DNA of 64,000 nucleotides from Pustulibacterium marinum (lineage in GTDB: Bacteria; Bacteroidota; Bacteroidia; Flavobacteriales; Flavobacteriaceae): NCBI RefSeq assembly GCF_900116665.1, contig NZ_FPBK01000005.1:1-64000 (forward strand), read 5' to 3'. Shown here piece by piece: positions 51,117-60,887 of this stretch. The notes beneath the pieces are model-generated. The model did no database searches and was not told the DNA's origin. It saw only the letters and a list, made by a program, of their open reading frames with translations. The first letter of the stretch is position 1; each line of letters begins with the position of its first letter. The position numbers were made by a program, and so were the translations under genes.

Positions 51117-52305
51117 TTTTTATGAGTTTTTCTAGAAACTTCAGATCTGTGTTTGCTTCCACTCGGGTTATATGAGTATAAATCATGGTCTCTTTAATAT
51201 CGCTATGTCCTAGTAATTGCTGGAGGTGTTCTACTTTGCCTCCGGCAATTAAAAAGTTTGTTGCAAAGGTGTGTCTAGCAACATGAAAAGAAACTTTCTT
51301 TTTTATGTTGCTATTAATCATGATTTTTTTGATTTCCTTGTTTGAAAATTGATTAGTCAGTTTATTTTCAAAAATTAGAGGGTATTTACAAATTTCAATT
51401 GCTTGTTCTATTAATTGAATTCTTTGCAACTTTTTAGTTTTTTTAGCCGTAAATGAAATAAAGCCTTCTTGAATATCTCTACGCTCTATATTCATTACAT
51501 CCGAAAATCTCAACCCTGTATAGCAACTAAAAAGAAAGTATCCAAGCACTAGCTTTTGCGAAGGATTTATAAATTTAGATAAGAAGTATTCGTGTAGTTT
51601 TATAACTTCTTTTGGAGAAAGATATGTTTTGTTTCCATTAGTATTACCTCCTTTGACATCACGTGGATCTATTTTTAGTTTTATTCCATTTTTAGAAGCT
51701 AAAAAGAGGTATTTTTTAATCACTTTAATGTTACTATTTATAGTGGTGTCGTTTTGCTTCTTCTTCTTGTAAAACTTTCTATAATCTGAGAAAAAATCAA
51801 AATCTATATCTGAGAAAAGCAGCTCCTCTTTTATCTGTTTTACTTTGTTATAGACAGCCAAGTGTCTTTTGTAAGTTCCTGGAGCAAGAATAGGTCTTTC
51901 CTCTTCTATAGCATGTTTCATAAAAGCACAAAAATTGACTCTGGGCATACCTTCTTGAAGTTCTTTTCTAAGAGTCGCCGGAGTTAATTGTCGTTCACTA
52001 AGTCGGTAAGTAGTCTTTATACTAGTGAGTTTTCCAGAAATATTATCCAGAATTAAATTTATGTCCATTGTAGCGGGAGTTGTTCCCTTGAGTCGCTGTT
52101 TTTTCTTATCCCATTTTTTCTTATTCACGAAAATTTTCAAAGGGATCCTTTCTCTCTGATCACCATGAGTAATTGAAAGGTATACGTGAGACAGTCCATC
52201 TTTATTAACGGTCTGTCGTACATAAAATCTAGTATTCATTGACACATAAAATTTCTTTGTGTCAATCAGTGTGTCAAAAATTTGATCTTGTGTCAAAAAT
52301 TTCAT
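51109..52305 (-). CDS. tyrosine integrase
   Basis: A 398-residue site-specific recombinase (a start at M23, 52239, is also possible). N-terminal arm-binding domain to about 110, a core-binding domain to about 225, then the catalytic domain. Catalytic residues are visible: R266 (TGLRFSD), a lysine in AKKTKKL, H341 and R344 (HVARHTFA), H367 (LLGHSD) and Y376 (MIYTHI). It lies beside the intact tRNA-Arg, as usual for integrases that use a tRNA 3' end. It carries out insertion and excision. It is convergent with the tail operon. Confidence 0.92.
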   Translation of the reverse strand: MKFLTQDQIFDTLIDTKKFYVSMNTRFYVRQTVNKDGLSHVYLSITHGDQRERIPLKIFVNKKKWDKKKQRLKGTTPATMDINLILDNISGKLTSIKTTYRLSERQLTPATLRKELQEGMPRVNFCAFMKHAIEEERPILAPGTYKRHLAVYNKVKQIKEELLFSDIDFDFFSDYRKFYKKKKQNDTTINSNIKVIKKYLFLASKNGIKLKIDPRDVKGGNTNGNKTYLSPKEVIKLHEYFLSKFINPSQKLVLGYFLFSCYTGLRFSDVMNIERRDIQEGFISFTAKKTKKLQRIQLIEQAIEICKYPLIFENKLTNQFSNKEIKKIMINSNIKKKVSFHVARHTFATNFLIAGGKVEHLQQLLGHSDIKETMIYTHITRVEANTDLKFLEKLIKIK

Positions 52306-52316
52306 TAGAAAAACGC

Positions 52317-52329
52317 TTATAAGTTAAAC
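52317..52329 (+). repeat. candidate integrase arm site, right end
   Basis: TTATAAGTTAAAC, the inverted partner of 5505-5517. It overlaps a 13-bp palindrome (TAAGTT, A, AACTTA; 52320-52332), which may also be an autoregulatory site of the integrase gene. Confidence 0.6.
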
Positions 52330-52358
52330 TTAACAAGTTGCTTATTAGTGTTTTATGT

Positions 52359-52376
52359 ATTTGGTAGTGCTTAATG
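52359..52376 (+). repeat. 18-bp repeat shared with 6856-6873
   Basis: ATTTGGTAGTGCTTAATG, identical and in the same orientation as 6856-6873. It lies between the integrase start and the right core. It may be a second class of integrase site or a remnant of an earlier exchange. Confidence 0.7.
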
Positions 52377-52388
52377 AAACTTTGACTA

Positions 52389-52401
52389 GTGACCCCGGAG
52401 G
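52389..52401. repeat. attR core repeat
   Basis: GTGACCCCGGAGG, identical to 5465-5477. It covers the 3' end of tRNA-Arg, which stays intact because the phage copy restores the same bases. Confidence 0.85.
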
Positions 52402-52463
52402 GATTCGAACCCCCAACCCTCAGAGCCGAAATCTGATATTCTATCCAGTTGAACTACGGAGCC
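52390..52463 (-). tRNA. tRNA-Arg (anticodon UCG)
   Basis: A 74-nt cloverleaf on the minus strand. The acceptor stem pairs GGCTCCG with CGGGGTC, with two G-U pairs. The anticodon arm TCAGA-TTTCGGC-TCTGA gives anticodon UCG (codon CGA, Arg). The T-loop is TTCGAAT. The discriminator is A and CCA is not encoded. It follows yqeY by 14 bp on the same strand and may share its transcript. Confidence 0.93.
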
Positions 52464-52477
52464 TTAATTACCTTTAT

Positions 52478-52924
52478 TTAGGATAATTGTTTTTTAACTA
52501 TGGTAGAAATGGTTTTACCATCTGCTTTCCCTGCCAATTCGCTAGAAGCCATCCCCATTACTTTCCCCATATCTTTCATGCTCTCTGCTCCGGTTTTTGC
52601 TATAATTTCATTTATAACTTTTTCCACTTCTTCTTCAGAAAGTTGTTCTGGTAAAAACTGTTCTATTACAGCAGCTTGTGCAACTTCTGGCTCTGCTAAA
52701 TCTGCTCTTCCCTGCTCCGTATAAATAGCAGCGCTATCTTTACGTTGCTTTACAAGTTTTTGTAACATTTTGATTTCTTCATCCTCTGAAAGTTCTTTAG
52801 AACCTGCTTCGGTTTGCGCTAACAAAATAGCCGATTTTATAGCTCTTAATGCTTCTAACGCTACTGAATCTTTTGCTTTCATGGCTGCTTTCATGGCAGT
52901 CATCACATCTGCTTGTAAACTCAT
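52478..52924 (-). CDS. GatB/YqeY domain protein
   Basis: A 148-residue protein of the YqeY family: MSLQADVMTAMKAAMKAKDS, ELSEDEEIKMLQKLVKQRKD, AEPEVAQAAVIEQFLPEQLS and the C-terminal KADGKTISTIVKK. The family resembles the tail of GatB, the tRNA-dependent amidotransferase, and its role is unclear. It follows ftsZ on the same strand after a terminator, a common flavobacterial order. The tRNA-Arg follows it directly. Confidence 0.9.
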   Translation of the reverse strand: MSLQADVMTAMKAAMKAKDSVALEALRAIKSAILLAQTEAGSKELSEDEEIKMLQKLVKQRKDSAAIYTEQGRADLAEPEVAQAAVIEQFLPEQLSEEEVEKVINEIIAKTGAESMKDMGKVMGMASSELAGKADGKTISTIVKKQLS

Positions 52925-53011
52925 CTTTTTAATTTTTTGAATTGCGAAATTACTAATTTTTTACTGATAACTCGTCTTTTTAAAAAGCTATTTTTATCCT
53001 TCAAAGGGAAC

Positions 53012-53047
53012 AAAAAAAGCCCAAAGCATTACACCCCGGGCTTTCTT
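53012..53047 (-). terminator. terminator of the division and cell-wall cluster
   Basis: AAAGCCC (minus strand, complement of 53038-53044) pairs with GGGCTTT (complement of 53016-53022) and is followed by a T-tract. It closes the dcw cluster after ftsZ. Confidence 0.8.
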
Positions 53048-53064
53048 TATATAACTAGATAAAA

Positions 53065-55122
53065 TTAATCTACATTGTCATGAAGAAAGGAATTGTTGCT
53101 ACGTAACTGCAACTCATCATTACTATCTTTACTCAAAGATAATCTAGAGGCATTGCTAATAGTTGGTTGCGGATTTAAGTCAATCCCCATTCTTTTATAC
53201 GCTGGCTCCTTCTCTATTTCTTCTATTTTGTTAATATTATTATTAAACTTATAGTTGAAATCTTTCAGTTTTCTTCTACGCTCATCTGCTCTGCTTCTAA
53301 GTGTATCTGAAATTGGAATATTGAAAGGATCTACATCATCCTGTTCTTGTTCCTGAACAACTTCTTGCGCTACTGTTTTCTTTTCAAAAACTATAGACTC
53401 CTCTTTTTTCTGAATTGGTTTTGCAGGCTCTTTCTTAACTTCTGGCTGAACCTGAGATTGTGGCTTTGCATTTTCCAACTCAGCTTCAAAATCCATATAA
53501 TCTTCCAAGCTATAACGAATTTCTCCGTCTTCGTTAGCTGTTGGAGGAACTACTTCTAAAGCTTCTTTTACTTCAATTTCTTCTGTTTCTTCCGAAAGAT
53601 CAAACATGATTACATTCTCCTTTTCGTCTTCCATTTGAGCCACCGCATCATCTATTTCATCTTCCTCGAAAGGCATATCGAAACTCAATACAAATTGATC
53701 TTTTTCTCCCTCAACTTCTGGCTCTACATTTTCTTCGATTGAATTGATTTGCGCCGTATCTACAATCACAAAATCATCTTCTTCTAGAAAAGAATATTCA
53801 GATTTTTGCTCAAAAGATTCGTGCGCTACTACATCAATTTCTTTTACTTCATCTGTAGTTGATACATAACCGTCAAAAGTAGGCACAGGCTTCACAACCT
53901 CTTCCTCTACTTCTTCTTCCAAAGTATGCTTGATTACTTTTACTTCCTCCTCTACAGGAGCTTCTTGAACAACTGCATCCTGAGCATTTGGAGTTTCTTC
54001 AGCTATTGGAGCATCTACTTTTTCAATTTGATACGTAGAAGCCGTTGCTTTTGGAGACAAGCTTTGAGTAGCTCTCTGCTCATCTTCCAACGTATGAATT
54101 ATCTTTTTTGCTTCAACATTTACAATATCATGCTGCTGCTCTAGGTTAAAACCCGTAGCAATGACGGTTACAGCAATGGCATCTCCCAAACTGTCATCTT
54201 CACCAACCCCCATAATGATGTTGGCACTATGCCCTGCTTGATCTTGGATATGATCATTGATTTCACCAATCTCATCAATAGTAATTTCTTCTGCTCCGGA
54301 AACAATAAGCAATAAAACATTTTTAGCACCTGCAATTTTGTTGTCGTTTAACAATGGAGAATCCAATGCTTGAACAATTGCTTCCTGTGCTCTATTAGTC
54401 CCTGTCGCTTGTGCAGATCCCATAATGGCCGTACCACTATTAGATAACACGGTTTTTGCGTCGCGAAGGTCAATGTTTTGTGTATAGTGATGTGTAATAA
54501 CTTCGGCAATACCACGCGAAGCCGTAGCCAACACTTCATCTGCCTTGGAGAAACCAGCTTTAAAACCAAGGTTACCATACACTTCTCTTAATTTATTATT
54601 ATTGATAACAATAAGAGAGTCTACATGTTTACGTAAATTCTCGATACCTTTTTGAGACTGCTCATTACGCATTTTCCCTTCGAACATGAAAGGCATGGTT
54701 ACAATCCCAACGGTAAGAATATCAAGATCTTTTGCAAGTTTTGCTATCACCGGAGCTGCACCAGTACCAGTACCTCCACCCATTCCGGCAGTGATAAAAA
54801 CCATCTTGGTATTGGTATCTAACATTGTTTTAATCTCTTCCAGACTTTCAATAGCCGCTTGTTCTCCAACATCAGGATTTGCACCTGCTCCGAGACCTTC
54901 GGTAAGTGAAACTCCTAATTGAATTTTGTTTGGAATAGAACTGTTTTGCAATGCCTGAGCGTCGGTATTACAAATTACAAAATCCACTCCTTTAATCCCT
55001 TGTTGAAACATGTGGTTGATAGCGTTGCTACCGCCACCACCTACACCTATAACCTTGATTACGTTACTTTGGTTTTTTGGTAAATCGAACGAAATGTTTC
55101 CGAAATCTGTGTTGTTCGTCAT
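53065..55122 (-). CDS. ftsZ: cell division GTPase FtsZ
   Basis: A 685-residue tubulin homologue that forms the Z-ring at midcell. The GTP-binding motif GGGTGTG lies at 115-121, with VIGVGGGGSNAINHM near 24. The GTPase core ends near 320. A very long acidic, Glu- and Pro-rich tail follows and ends in conserved stretches near the C-terminus (ADERRRKLKDFNYKF and AYKRMGIDL). Tails of this kind are usual in flavobacterial FtsZ and should bind division partners. It is the last gene of the cluster and lies 17 bp after ftsA. Confidence 0.97.
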   Translation of the reverse strand: MTNNTDFGNISFDLPKNQSNVIKVIGVGGGGSNAINHMFQQGIKGVDFVICNTDAQALQNSSIPNKIQLGVSLTEGLGAGANPDVGEQAAIESLEEIKTMLDTNTKMVFITAGMGGGTGTGAAPVIAKLAKDLDILTVGIVTMPFMFEGKMRNEQSQKGIENLRKHVDSLIVINNNKLREVYGNLGFKAGFSKADEVLATASRGIAEVITHHYTQNIDLRDAKTVLSNSGTAIMGSAQATGTNRAQEAIVQALDSPLLNDNKIAGAKNVLLLIVSGAEEITIDEIGEINDHIQDQAGHSANIIMGVGEDDSLGDAIAVTVIATGFNLEQQHDIVNVEAKKIIHTLEDEQRATQSLSPKATASTYQIEKVDAPIAEETPNAQDAVVQEAPVEEEVKVIKHTLEEEVEEEVVKPVPTFDGYVSTTDEVKEIDVVAHESFEQKSEYSFLEEDDFVIVDTAQINSIEENVEPEVEGEKDQFVLSFDMPFEEDEIDDAVAQMEDEKENVIMFDLSEETEEIEVKEALEVVPPTANEDGEIRYSLEDYMDFEAELENAKPQSQVQPEVKKEPAKPIQKKEESIVFEKKTVAQEVVQEQEQDDVDPFNIPISDTLRSRADERRRKLKDFNYKFNNNINKIEEIEKEPAYKRMGIDLNPQPTISNASRLSLSKDSNDELQLRSNNSFLHDNVD

Positions 55123-55139
55123 ACTTTTCTTTTTCTGGT

Positions 55140-56516
55140 TTATTCTGCGTTATCTAAAAAATCTTTTAACCGATCGGTAAACTTATCCAAGAACGATTTT
55201 TTTCTTGTTTTGTCATCCGACGTGTTTGAGGTTCTCTCTTCTGGTTCCGGTTGAATATTTGTTGGTTGTTGTGGTGTTTCTTCTATTTCTGGTACTTCTT
55301 GCGTTGGAATTTCCTCTTCCACTTCTTCCAGCTCTTCTACCACTGGTTTCAGTTTGTTATTTTCCAATGCTTTCATTACCAAACCTACTGCCGTAGCATA
55401 TACAGGACTTGCCACATCTGAATCTGAATTACCCGCCAAATGTTCGTTTGGATATCCTATTCTGGTATCCATTCCTGTAATATATTCTACCAATTGTTTT
55501 AAGTGCCTTAGCTGGCTTCCGCCACCGGTTAAAACAATTCCCGCAATAAGTTTTTTCTTTTGTTCTTCATGCCCATAGTTTTTAATCTCTACAAAAACTT
55601 GTTCTATGATCTCAACAACTCGCGCATGAATAATTTTTGATAAATTTTTAAGCGTAATCTCTTTTGGCTCTCTACCTCTTAAACCAGGAATAGATACAAT
55701 CTCATTATCCTTATTTTCTCCCGGCCAAGCCGAACCAAACTTTGTTTTTAACAACTCTGCTTGCTTCTCTATAATAGAACAGCCTTCTTTAATATCTTCA
55801 GTAATTACATTTCCTCCAAAAGGTATTACTGCGGTATGGCGAATGATTCCATCTTTAAAAATGGCTAAATCTGTGGTTCCACCTCCTATATCTATCAAAG
55901 CAACTCCTGCTTCTTTTTCTTCCTGACTCAAAACTGCGTTTGCAGAAGCTAATGGTTCTAAGTTGATACCGCCAAGCTCTAACCCAGCACTCTTCACACA
56001 TCTACCTATATTTCTAATAGACGAAACCTGACCTACTACCACATGAAAATTGGCTTCCAATCTTCCACCATACATTCCAATTGGTTCTTTAATCTCTGTT
56101 TGTCCGTCTACTTTATATTCTTGCGGTAAAACGTGTATTATTTCTTCTCCAGGTAGCATCACTAGTTTGTGAACCTGATTACAAAGTGCTTCGATATCTG
56201 AATCATCGATCACGTCATCAAAACCAGGCCTGGTTATATAATCACTATGCTGTAAACTACGAATGTGTTGCCCTGCAATACCTACTACCACATCTTCAAC
56301 TTCTATCCCTGCCGCACTTTCTGCTTCTTGTACTGCTTGCTGAATAGATTGAATAGTTTGAGTAATGTTATTGACAACACCTCTGTGAACGCCTAAACTT
56401 TTAGACTTGCCGATACCTAAAATCTCAATCTTTCCATATTCATTTTCGCTACCAACCATTGCCACGATCTTCGTGGTTCCTATATCTAATCCTACTGCGT
56501 AATTTTTGTGTTCCAT
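55140..56516 (-). CDS. ftsA: cell division protein FtsA
   Basis: A 458-residue actin-like ATPase that ties FtsZ to the membrane. NYAVGLDIGTTKIVAMVG (N-terminus) and VALIDIGGGTTDLAIF are the phosphate-binding motifs. An acidic, Pro-rich segment near 395-440 precedes a basic amphipathic C-terminal helix (KKSFLDKFTDRLKDFLD) that should act as membrane anchor. It lies between ftsQ and ftsZ. Confidence 0.95.
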   Translation of the reverse strand: MEHKNYAVGLDIGTTKIVAMVGSENEYGKIEILGIGKSKSLGVHRGVVNNITQTIQSIQQAVQEAESAAGIEVEDVVVGIAGQHIRSLQHSDYITRPGFDDVIDDSDIEALCNQVHKLVMLPGEEIIHVLPQEYKVDGQTEIKEPIGMYGGRLEANFHVVVGQVSSIRNIGRCVKSAGLELGGINLEPLASANAVLSQEEKEAGVALIDIGGGTTDLAIFKDGIIRHTAVIPFGGNVITEDIKEGCSIIEKQAELLKTKFGSAWPGENKDNEIVSIPGLRGREPKEITLKNLSKIIHARVVEIIEQVFVEIKNYGHEEQKKKLIAGIVLTGGGSQLRHLKQLVEYITGMDTRIGYPNEHLAGNSDSDVASPVYATAVGLVMKALENNKLKPVVEELEEVEEEIPTQEVPEIEETPQQPTNIQPEPEERTSNTSDDKTRKKSFLDKFTDRLKDFLDNAE

Positions 56517-56519
56517 ACT

Positions 56520-57236
56520 TTATTTTTTGGTGCACACTACTTGATTGCCGTATTTTAAGTTCACCCAGCTATACTGATCTAAACTTTTATCTTTAAGCGC
56601 CTTTTGATAAAAGGCTTTTAGTTTCTTTATTTTATATTTCAAGTTGGTCTCGTCACCCAACATAACTTCAAAATCATCTGAACGCATTCTTAAAAAATAT
56701 CCTTTTGGAGCAATTTTTACTCCTACAATATTTTCCTTTAAAAAATCATCCTGCGCTATTTCGCGAACGATTTTAAAAACTGATTTTTGATTGTCTGCAG
56801 TGATTTTACCTTCTACCAACGGAACTCTTGCCGAGTGATACTGCGACAAAGGCATCAATTCACCTTCATCATCTATGTAAAATGATGACTTACCAACTAC
56901 TCTTGCCAAAGGCTTTCTTTGCTGAACAATTGCTTTAAGTTCCCCACTTACAGAAACATACACATCTGCCTTTTTCACCATTTGGTTATTAGACAGAATA
57001 CGCTCTAATTTATTCAAATCTAAACCTTCTTTTGTTACATTCGTAACATTTTCGTGACTTTGTACCAACAATTTATTAACAGCCTCTTCCGTTATAAAAA
57101 GGTTTTGATCTCCTGCAAATGTCACTTCAACATCCTTAAGATTTCTACGTTGATTTCTTCCATCAGAAAAAGCAAAGAGCGAAAAGAAAAGCACCAACGC
57201 AACTACAATTTGTATGTATGGTTTTAACTTTTTCAT
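56520..57236 (-). CDS. ftsQ: cell division protein FtsQ
   Basis: A 238-residue single-span protein: short cytoplasmic tail, membrane helix near 8-24 (IQIVVALVLFFSLFAFS), then a POTRA-type domain (VEVTFAGDQNLFITEEAVNK region) and a beta domain. It links early and late parts of the division machine. It overlaps murC by 4 bp and stands 3 bp before ftsA. Sequence similarity is weak across phyla; context is decisive. Confidence 0.88.
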   Translation of the reverse strand: MKKLKPYIQIVVALVLFFSLFAFSDGRNQRRNLKDVEVTFAGDQNLFITEEAVNKLLVQSHENVTNVTKEGLDLNKLERILSNNQMVKKADVYVSVSGELKAIVQQRKPLARVVGKSSFYIDDEGELMPLSQYHSARVPLVEGKITADNQKSVFKIVREIAQDDFLKENIVGVKIAPKGYFLRMRSDDFEVMLGDETNLKYKIKKLKAFYQKALKDKSLDQYSWVNLKYGNQVVCTKK

Positions 57237-58579
57237 GCAAATGCTTTTTTGATTCTTGAAACCTCATTTCCTATATCTCCAGCTCCGGCCGTAACCAAAA
57301 CTTCTAATTCTTTTTCTTTTAAAATTGAAATCAATTCTTCTTTAAACACTACTTTTTTACAGTCGTTTTCAATCTTAGAAAGTAACCATTGAGAAGTGAT
57401 CCCAGCAATTGGTTCCTCTCGTGCAGGATAAATATCTAACAGCAATACTTCGTCAAACTTTGATAATTCTCTTGCAAACTCATCAGCAAAATCTTTGGTT
57501 CTACTAAACAAATGTGGTTGAAAAACTAACGTCACTTTTTTTCCTGGATACATTTCTCTTACTGCCTGATGTAGTGCCGCTATCTCTGTTGGATGGTGTG
57601 CATAATCATCTACATACACCAAATTCTCCTTCTGAATTTGATATGTAAACCTGCGCTTTACACCTTTAAACGTTTTAAGAGCATTTACGAGGCGACCGGT
57701 TTTAGGGGACTTTATCTGAGTCGCCATCGCAAATGCCACTAATGCGTTTAACAAATTGTGTTTCCCAGGTTTGTTAAACTCTACACCAGAGAATGTTTCT
57801 ATTGGTGTAACCAAATCAAAGCAGTAGGCTCCGTTTTGTATTGTGATATTTTTGATACAGTAATCGGAATCATCTTCCAACCCGTATGTATAGCCACTTA
57901 AAGCCAAACCACTTTTTACAAACAACTTACCCCCCGGTTTTATTTTTGTTGTAAACTCTTTAAACGAATCTACTATTCCCTGTTCATCTCCATAGATATC
58001 TAAATGATCTGCTTCTACAGAAGTGATACACGCCACATCTGGCGACAGCTGTAAAAACGATCTATCGTATTCATCTGCTTCTACTACAGAATACTCGGTT
58101 CCTGAAGAAATGAAATTGGTATTATAGTTTTCTGAAATACCTCCTAAAAATGCTGTTACACTAGCTCCACTTTCATATAACAAATGGCCTAAAATAGCCG
58201 TAGTTGTAGTTTTTCCATGAGTTCCGGCAACAGCCAAACAAAAAGAATTCTTGGTTATAAAGCCTAATACTTCTGCTCGCTTACACACTTGAAAACCTTC
58301 ATTTTTGAAGAAATTGAGTTCAGCATGCGTTTTAGGAACTGCCGGCGTAAACACCACTAAAGTATTTTCAGGATTTTTAAATTCTTCAGAAATTTTAGCA
58401 ATTGAATCTTCAAAATGCACAGGAATGTTTAATTCCGATAACATTTCTGTTACATCAGATGGCGTTTTATCGTACCCAGCTACATTCTTTCCATTCATAT
58501 GAAAATAACGAGCAAGATTTGACATTCCGATTCCTCCGATGCCGATAAAATAAACGTTATGTACTGTATCTAAATTCAA
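57233..58579 (-). CDS. murC: UDP-N-acetylmuramate--L-alanine ligase
   Basis: A 448-residue ATP-dependent ligase that adds L-Ala to UDP-MurNAc, the first step of the peptide stem. [19 protein letters not shown] opens the UDP-binding domain, AGTHGKTTT (118-126) is the ATP loop, and YAHHPTEI lies near 327. Start and stop overlap murG and ftsQ by 4 bp each. Confidence 0.96.
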   Translation of the reverse strand: MNLDTVHNVYFIGIGGIGMSNLARYFHMNGKNVAGYDKTPSDVTEMLSELNIPVHFEDSIAKISEEFKNPENTLVVFTPAVPKTHAELNFFKNEGFQVCKRAEVLGFITKNSFCLAVAGTHGKTTTTAILGHLLYESGASVTAFLGGISENYNTNFISSGTEYSVVEADEYDRSFLQLSPDVACITSVEADHLDIYGDEQGIVDSFKEFTTKIKPGGKLFVKSGLALSGYTYGLEDDSDYCIKNITIQNGAYCFDLVTPIETFSGVEFNKPGKHNLLNALVAFAMATQIKSPKTGRLVNALKTFKGVKRRFTYQIQKENLVYVDDYAHHPTEIAALHQAVREMYPGKKVTLVFQPHLFSRTKDFADEFARELSKFDEVLLLDIYPAREEPIAGITSQWLLSKIENDCKKVVFKEELISILKEKELEVLVTAGAGDIGNEVSRIKKAFA

Positions 58580-59667
58580 TTCAACAATTGCTTAATTTCT
58601 TCTACAATATCTTTTGTTGCGTTTGGTAACGCTAATGTTTTTATGTTTTCTGAAAGTGATTTTTGATAGGTTTCATCAGTGATCAACGTATCGAATTTGG
58701 TTTCAAATTCAGTATCAAGTTCAGTTTCTTTAATTAAAATAGCCGCATTTTTTTCTGCAATAGCTAAGGCATTTTTGGTTTGATGATCTTCTGCCACATT
58801 TGGTGACGGAATGAAAATCGTAGGTTTTCCCACAATACAAAGTTCACTTACCGAACTTGCTCCTGCTCTGGAAATAATTACATCTGCCGCTGCATAAGCT
58901 AAATTCATTTCTTTTACAAATGGTAAAACTTGTACATTTTCATTAGCATTATACTTTTCATATTCTGCAGCATACAATTTTCCACATTGCCAAAGAATTT
59001 GAACACCTTGTTGCTGAAAGAAATTCAATTCTTTTTCTATCAATTGATTGACTCTTCTTGCACCTAAGCTACCACCAAGAATCAAGACTGTTTTCTTTGT
59101 TGCATCCAAATTGAAGAATTGTAATGCTTCAGTTCTTTTGCTATCCACTTCTAACAAATCTTGACGTACAGGATTTCCTGTTTTCACGATCTTTTCAGCT
59201 GGAAAAAATCGATCTAATTTATCATAAGCAACACAAATTTTCTTTGCTTTTGCTGCCAACATCTTGTTGGTAATCCCCGGAAACGAATTTTGCTCTTGCA
59301 CTACACAAGGCACTCCTGCCGATGCCGCCATTTGCAATAACGGTCCGCTTGCAAAACCTCCGGTTCCCACCGCCAAACTAGGCTGAAAACGCTTTACTAT
59401 TTTTCGTGCTTTCCATAAACTACACATGAGTTTAACTGGAAATAATAAATTCTTTAACGTTAGCTTTCGTTGTAAACCGGCAATCCACAAACCTTCGATT
59501 TTGTAACCAGCTTGCGGCACTTTTTCCATCTCCATTTTATCCTGAGCTCCTACAAACAAAAATTCAGCATCAGGAAACTGACGCTTCAACTCGTCTGCAA
59601 TGGCAATCGCCGGATAAATATGTCCGCCGGTTCCTCCTCCTGATATAATAAACTTATAATTGCTCAC
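58576..59667 (-). CDS. murG: UDP-GlcNAc:lipid I transferase MurG
   Basis: A 363-residue GT28 glycosyltransferase that turns lipid I into lipid II at the inner membrane. The donor-site motif [11 protein letters not shown] lies at 10-20, and [12 protein letters not shown] is near 196. It overlaps ftsW by 14 bp and murC by 4 bp, as in a tightly packed operon. Confidence 0.96.
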   Translation of the reverse strand: MSNYKFIISGGGTGGHIYPAIAIADELKRQFPDAEFLFVGAQDKMEMEKVPQAGYKIEGLWIAGLQRKLTLKNLLFPVKLMCSLWKARKIVKRFQPSLAVGTGGFASGPLLQMAASAGVPCVVQEQNSFPGITNKMLAAKAKKICVAYDKLDRFFPAEKIVKTGNPVRQDLLEVDSKRTEALQFFNLDATKKTVLILGGSLGARRVNQLIEKELNFFQQQGVQILWQCGKLYAAEYEKYNANENVQVLPFVKEMNLAYAAADVIISRAGASSVSELCIVGKPTIFIPSPNVAEDHQTKNALAIAEKNAAILIKETELDTEFETKFDTLITDETYQKSLSENIKTLALPNATKDIVEEIKQLLN

Positions 59668-60874
59668 TTAAAACTTCTAACGGATTTAATTCATCTTCGC
59701 CTTCATTTAACAAAGACGATAACTCTTCTTGCTCTTTTACTTCTTCTCTTTTTGCACTTACACTTAACACGATTCCAAGTGCCAAACACGTCATCCAAAT
59801 AGAGGTACCTCCACTACTAATCAATGGTAATGTTTGTCCTGTAACCGGAAATAATTCTACCGCTACCGCCATATTGATAAATGCCTGAAAAACTATTGGC
59901 ATTCCAACTCCTATCACTATCAATTTACCGAAAACAGTATCTGATTTTTGCGCTACAATGACTATTCTAAACAATAGAAATAAATAACTCAACAATAATA
60001 TTGAAGCGCCAATCATGCCATATTCCTCCACGATAATTGCATAAATAAAATCGGAACTAGATTGTGGCAAAAAGTTTTTCATAACACTTTTACCAGCCCC
60101 AACACCTGCAATTCCACCTGTTGCAATGGCTATTTTTGCTTTTTCTATCTGATAATCTTCCATGGTATCGCTACCATCAGAAAAATTTTCAATTCTACTA
60201 ATCCAAGTATCTACACGGTTTGGAAAAACTCCTGGAAATGCTTTCGCTGCCAAAATGAATATTGTTAAACACAAAACTCCAGCACCCACAATTCCCGCTA
60301 AATATTTGATAGGATATCCACCTAAAAAACACAACACACAAACCATGAAAAATATAATGGCTGTTGTAGAAAAGTTAGCTGGTAAAATACAAGCTAAAAT
60401 CATTCCTACCGGCAACCACAATGGAAGCAGACTTTCTTTAAAAGTCACTTCTTTATCTTTATTTTTTGCCAAATATCTTGCTACATACATCATAATCACT
60501 ACAAAGGCGAGCGTAGACGTTTGGAACGACATCCCAACAATTGGAATACGAATCCAACGAGCCGCATTAGCTCCTCCAATAGTAGTTCCTTGCGCAAGGG
60601 TAACCACAAGCAATACAATCACCAAAGGCACCAATAAGATTGAAATACCTTTAAAATATCTATAAGGAATTTTGTGTATTGCGTACATGATAATCACACC
60701 TAAAAGCAATAAAAAGGCATGTTTCAGCAAATATCCTATAGTGGTTCCTGTACCAACAACATACACCAAGTTGGTACTAGCACTATAGACCGGTAAAAAT
60801 GAAAACAAGCCCAGCAAGGCAACCACTGCCCAAATAGCTTTATCTCCTTTTACGTTTTTAAATAATTGCTGCAT
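59654..60874 (-). CDS. ftsW: SEDS glycosyltransferase FtsW
   Basis: A 406-residue polytopic protein with about ten membrane helices, of the SEDS family that polymerises septal peptidoglycan. [20 protein letters not shown] near 345-365 is the family signature. The acidic C-terminal tail ([16 protein letters not shown]) is cytoplasmic. It lies between murD and murG. Confidence 0.95.
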   Translation of the reverse strand: MQQLFKNVKGDKAIWAVVALLGLFSFLPVYSASTNLVYVVGTGTTIGYLLKHAFLLLLGVIIMYAIHKIPYRYFKGISILLVPLVIVLLVVTLAQGTTIGGANAARWIRIPIVGMSFQTSTLAFVVIMMYVARYLAKNKDKEVTFKESLLPLWLPVGMILACILPANFSTTAIIFFMVCVLCFLGGYPIKYLAGIVGAGVLCLTIFILAAKAFPGVFPNRVDTWISRIENFSDGSDTMEDYQIEKAKIAIATGGIAGVGAGKSVMKNFLPQSSSDFIYAIIVEEYGMIGASILLLSYLFLLFRIVIVAQKSDTVFGKLIVIGVGMPIVFQAFINMAVAVELFPVTGQTLPLISSGGTSIWMTCLALGIVLSVSAKREEVKEQEELSSLLNEGEDELNPLEVLSEQL

Positions 60875-60887
60875 TTATAATATTCTC

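Larger units (their letters stand above)
5465..52401. mobile_element. temperate siphovirus-type prophage integrated at tRNA-Arg(UCG)
   Basis: About 46.9 kb bounded by the 13-bp att core. It contains an integrase, a repressor, a primase-helicase, a lysis cassette, head protease, capsid, large terminase, portal, tape measure and tail-tip genes. All core modules have intact reading frames, so it may be inducible. A 13-bp sequence (TTATAAGTTAAAC) occurs in inverted orientation 28 bp inside the left core and 59 bp inside the right core, as expected for integrase arm sites. A long tape measure with no recognised sheath or baseplate gene suggests a non-contractile tail. It carries accessory DNA at 30.3-34.4 kb and 40.0-40.9 kb. 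Confidence 0.92.

Noticed and set aside
5465-52401. CRISPR array or insertion sequence within the prophage
   Set aside because: No regularly spaced repeats with unique spacers and no transposase gene were seen. The eight GTTGAGAA-type repeats are irregularly spaced and in both orientations.
5465-52401. Mu-like (transposable) prophage
   Set aside because: No Mu-type transposase genes were seen, and a tyrosine integrase with a tRNA att site is present.
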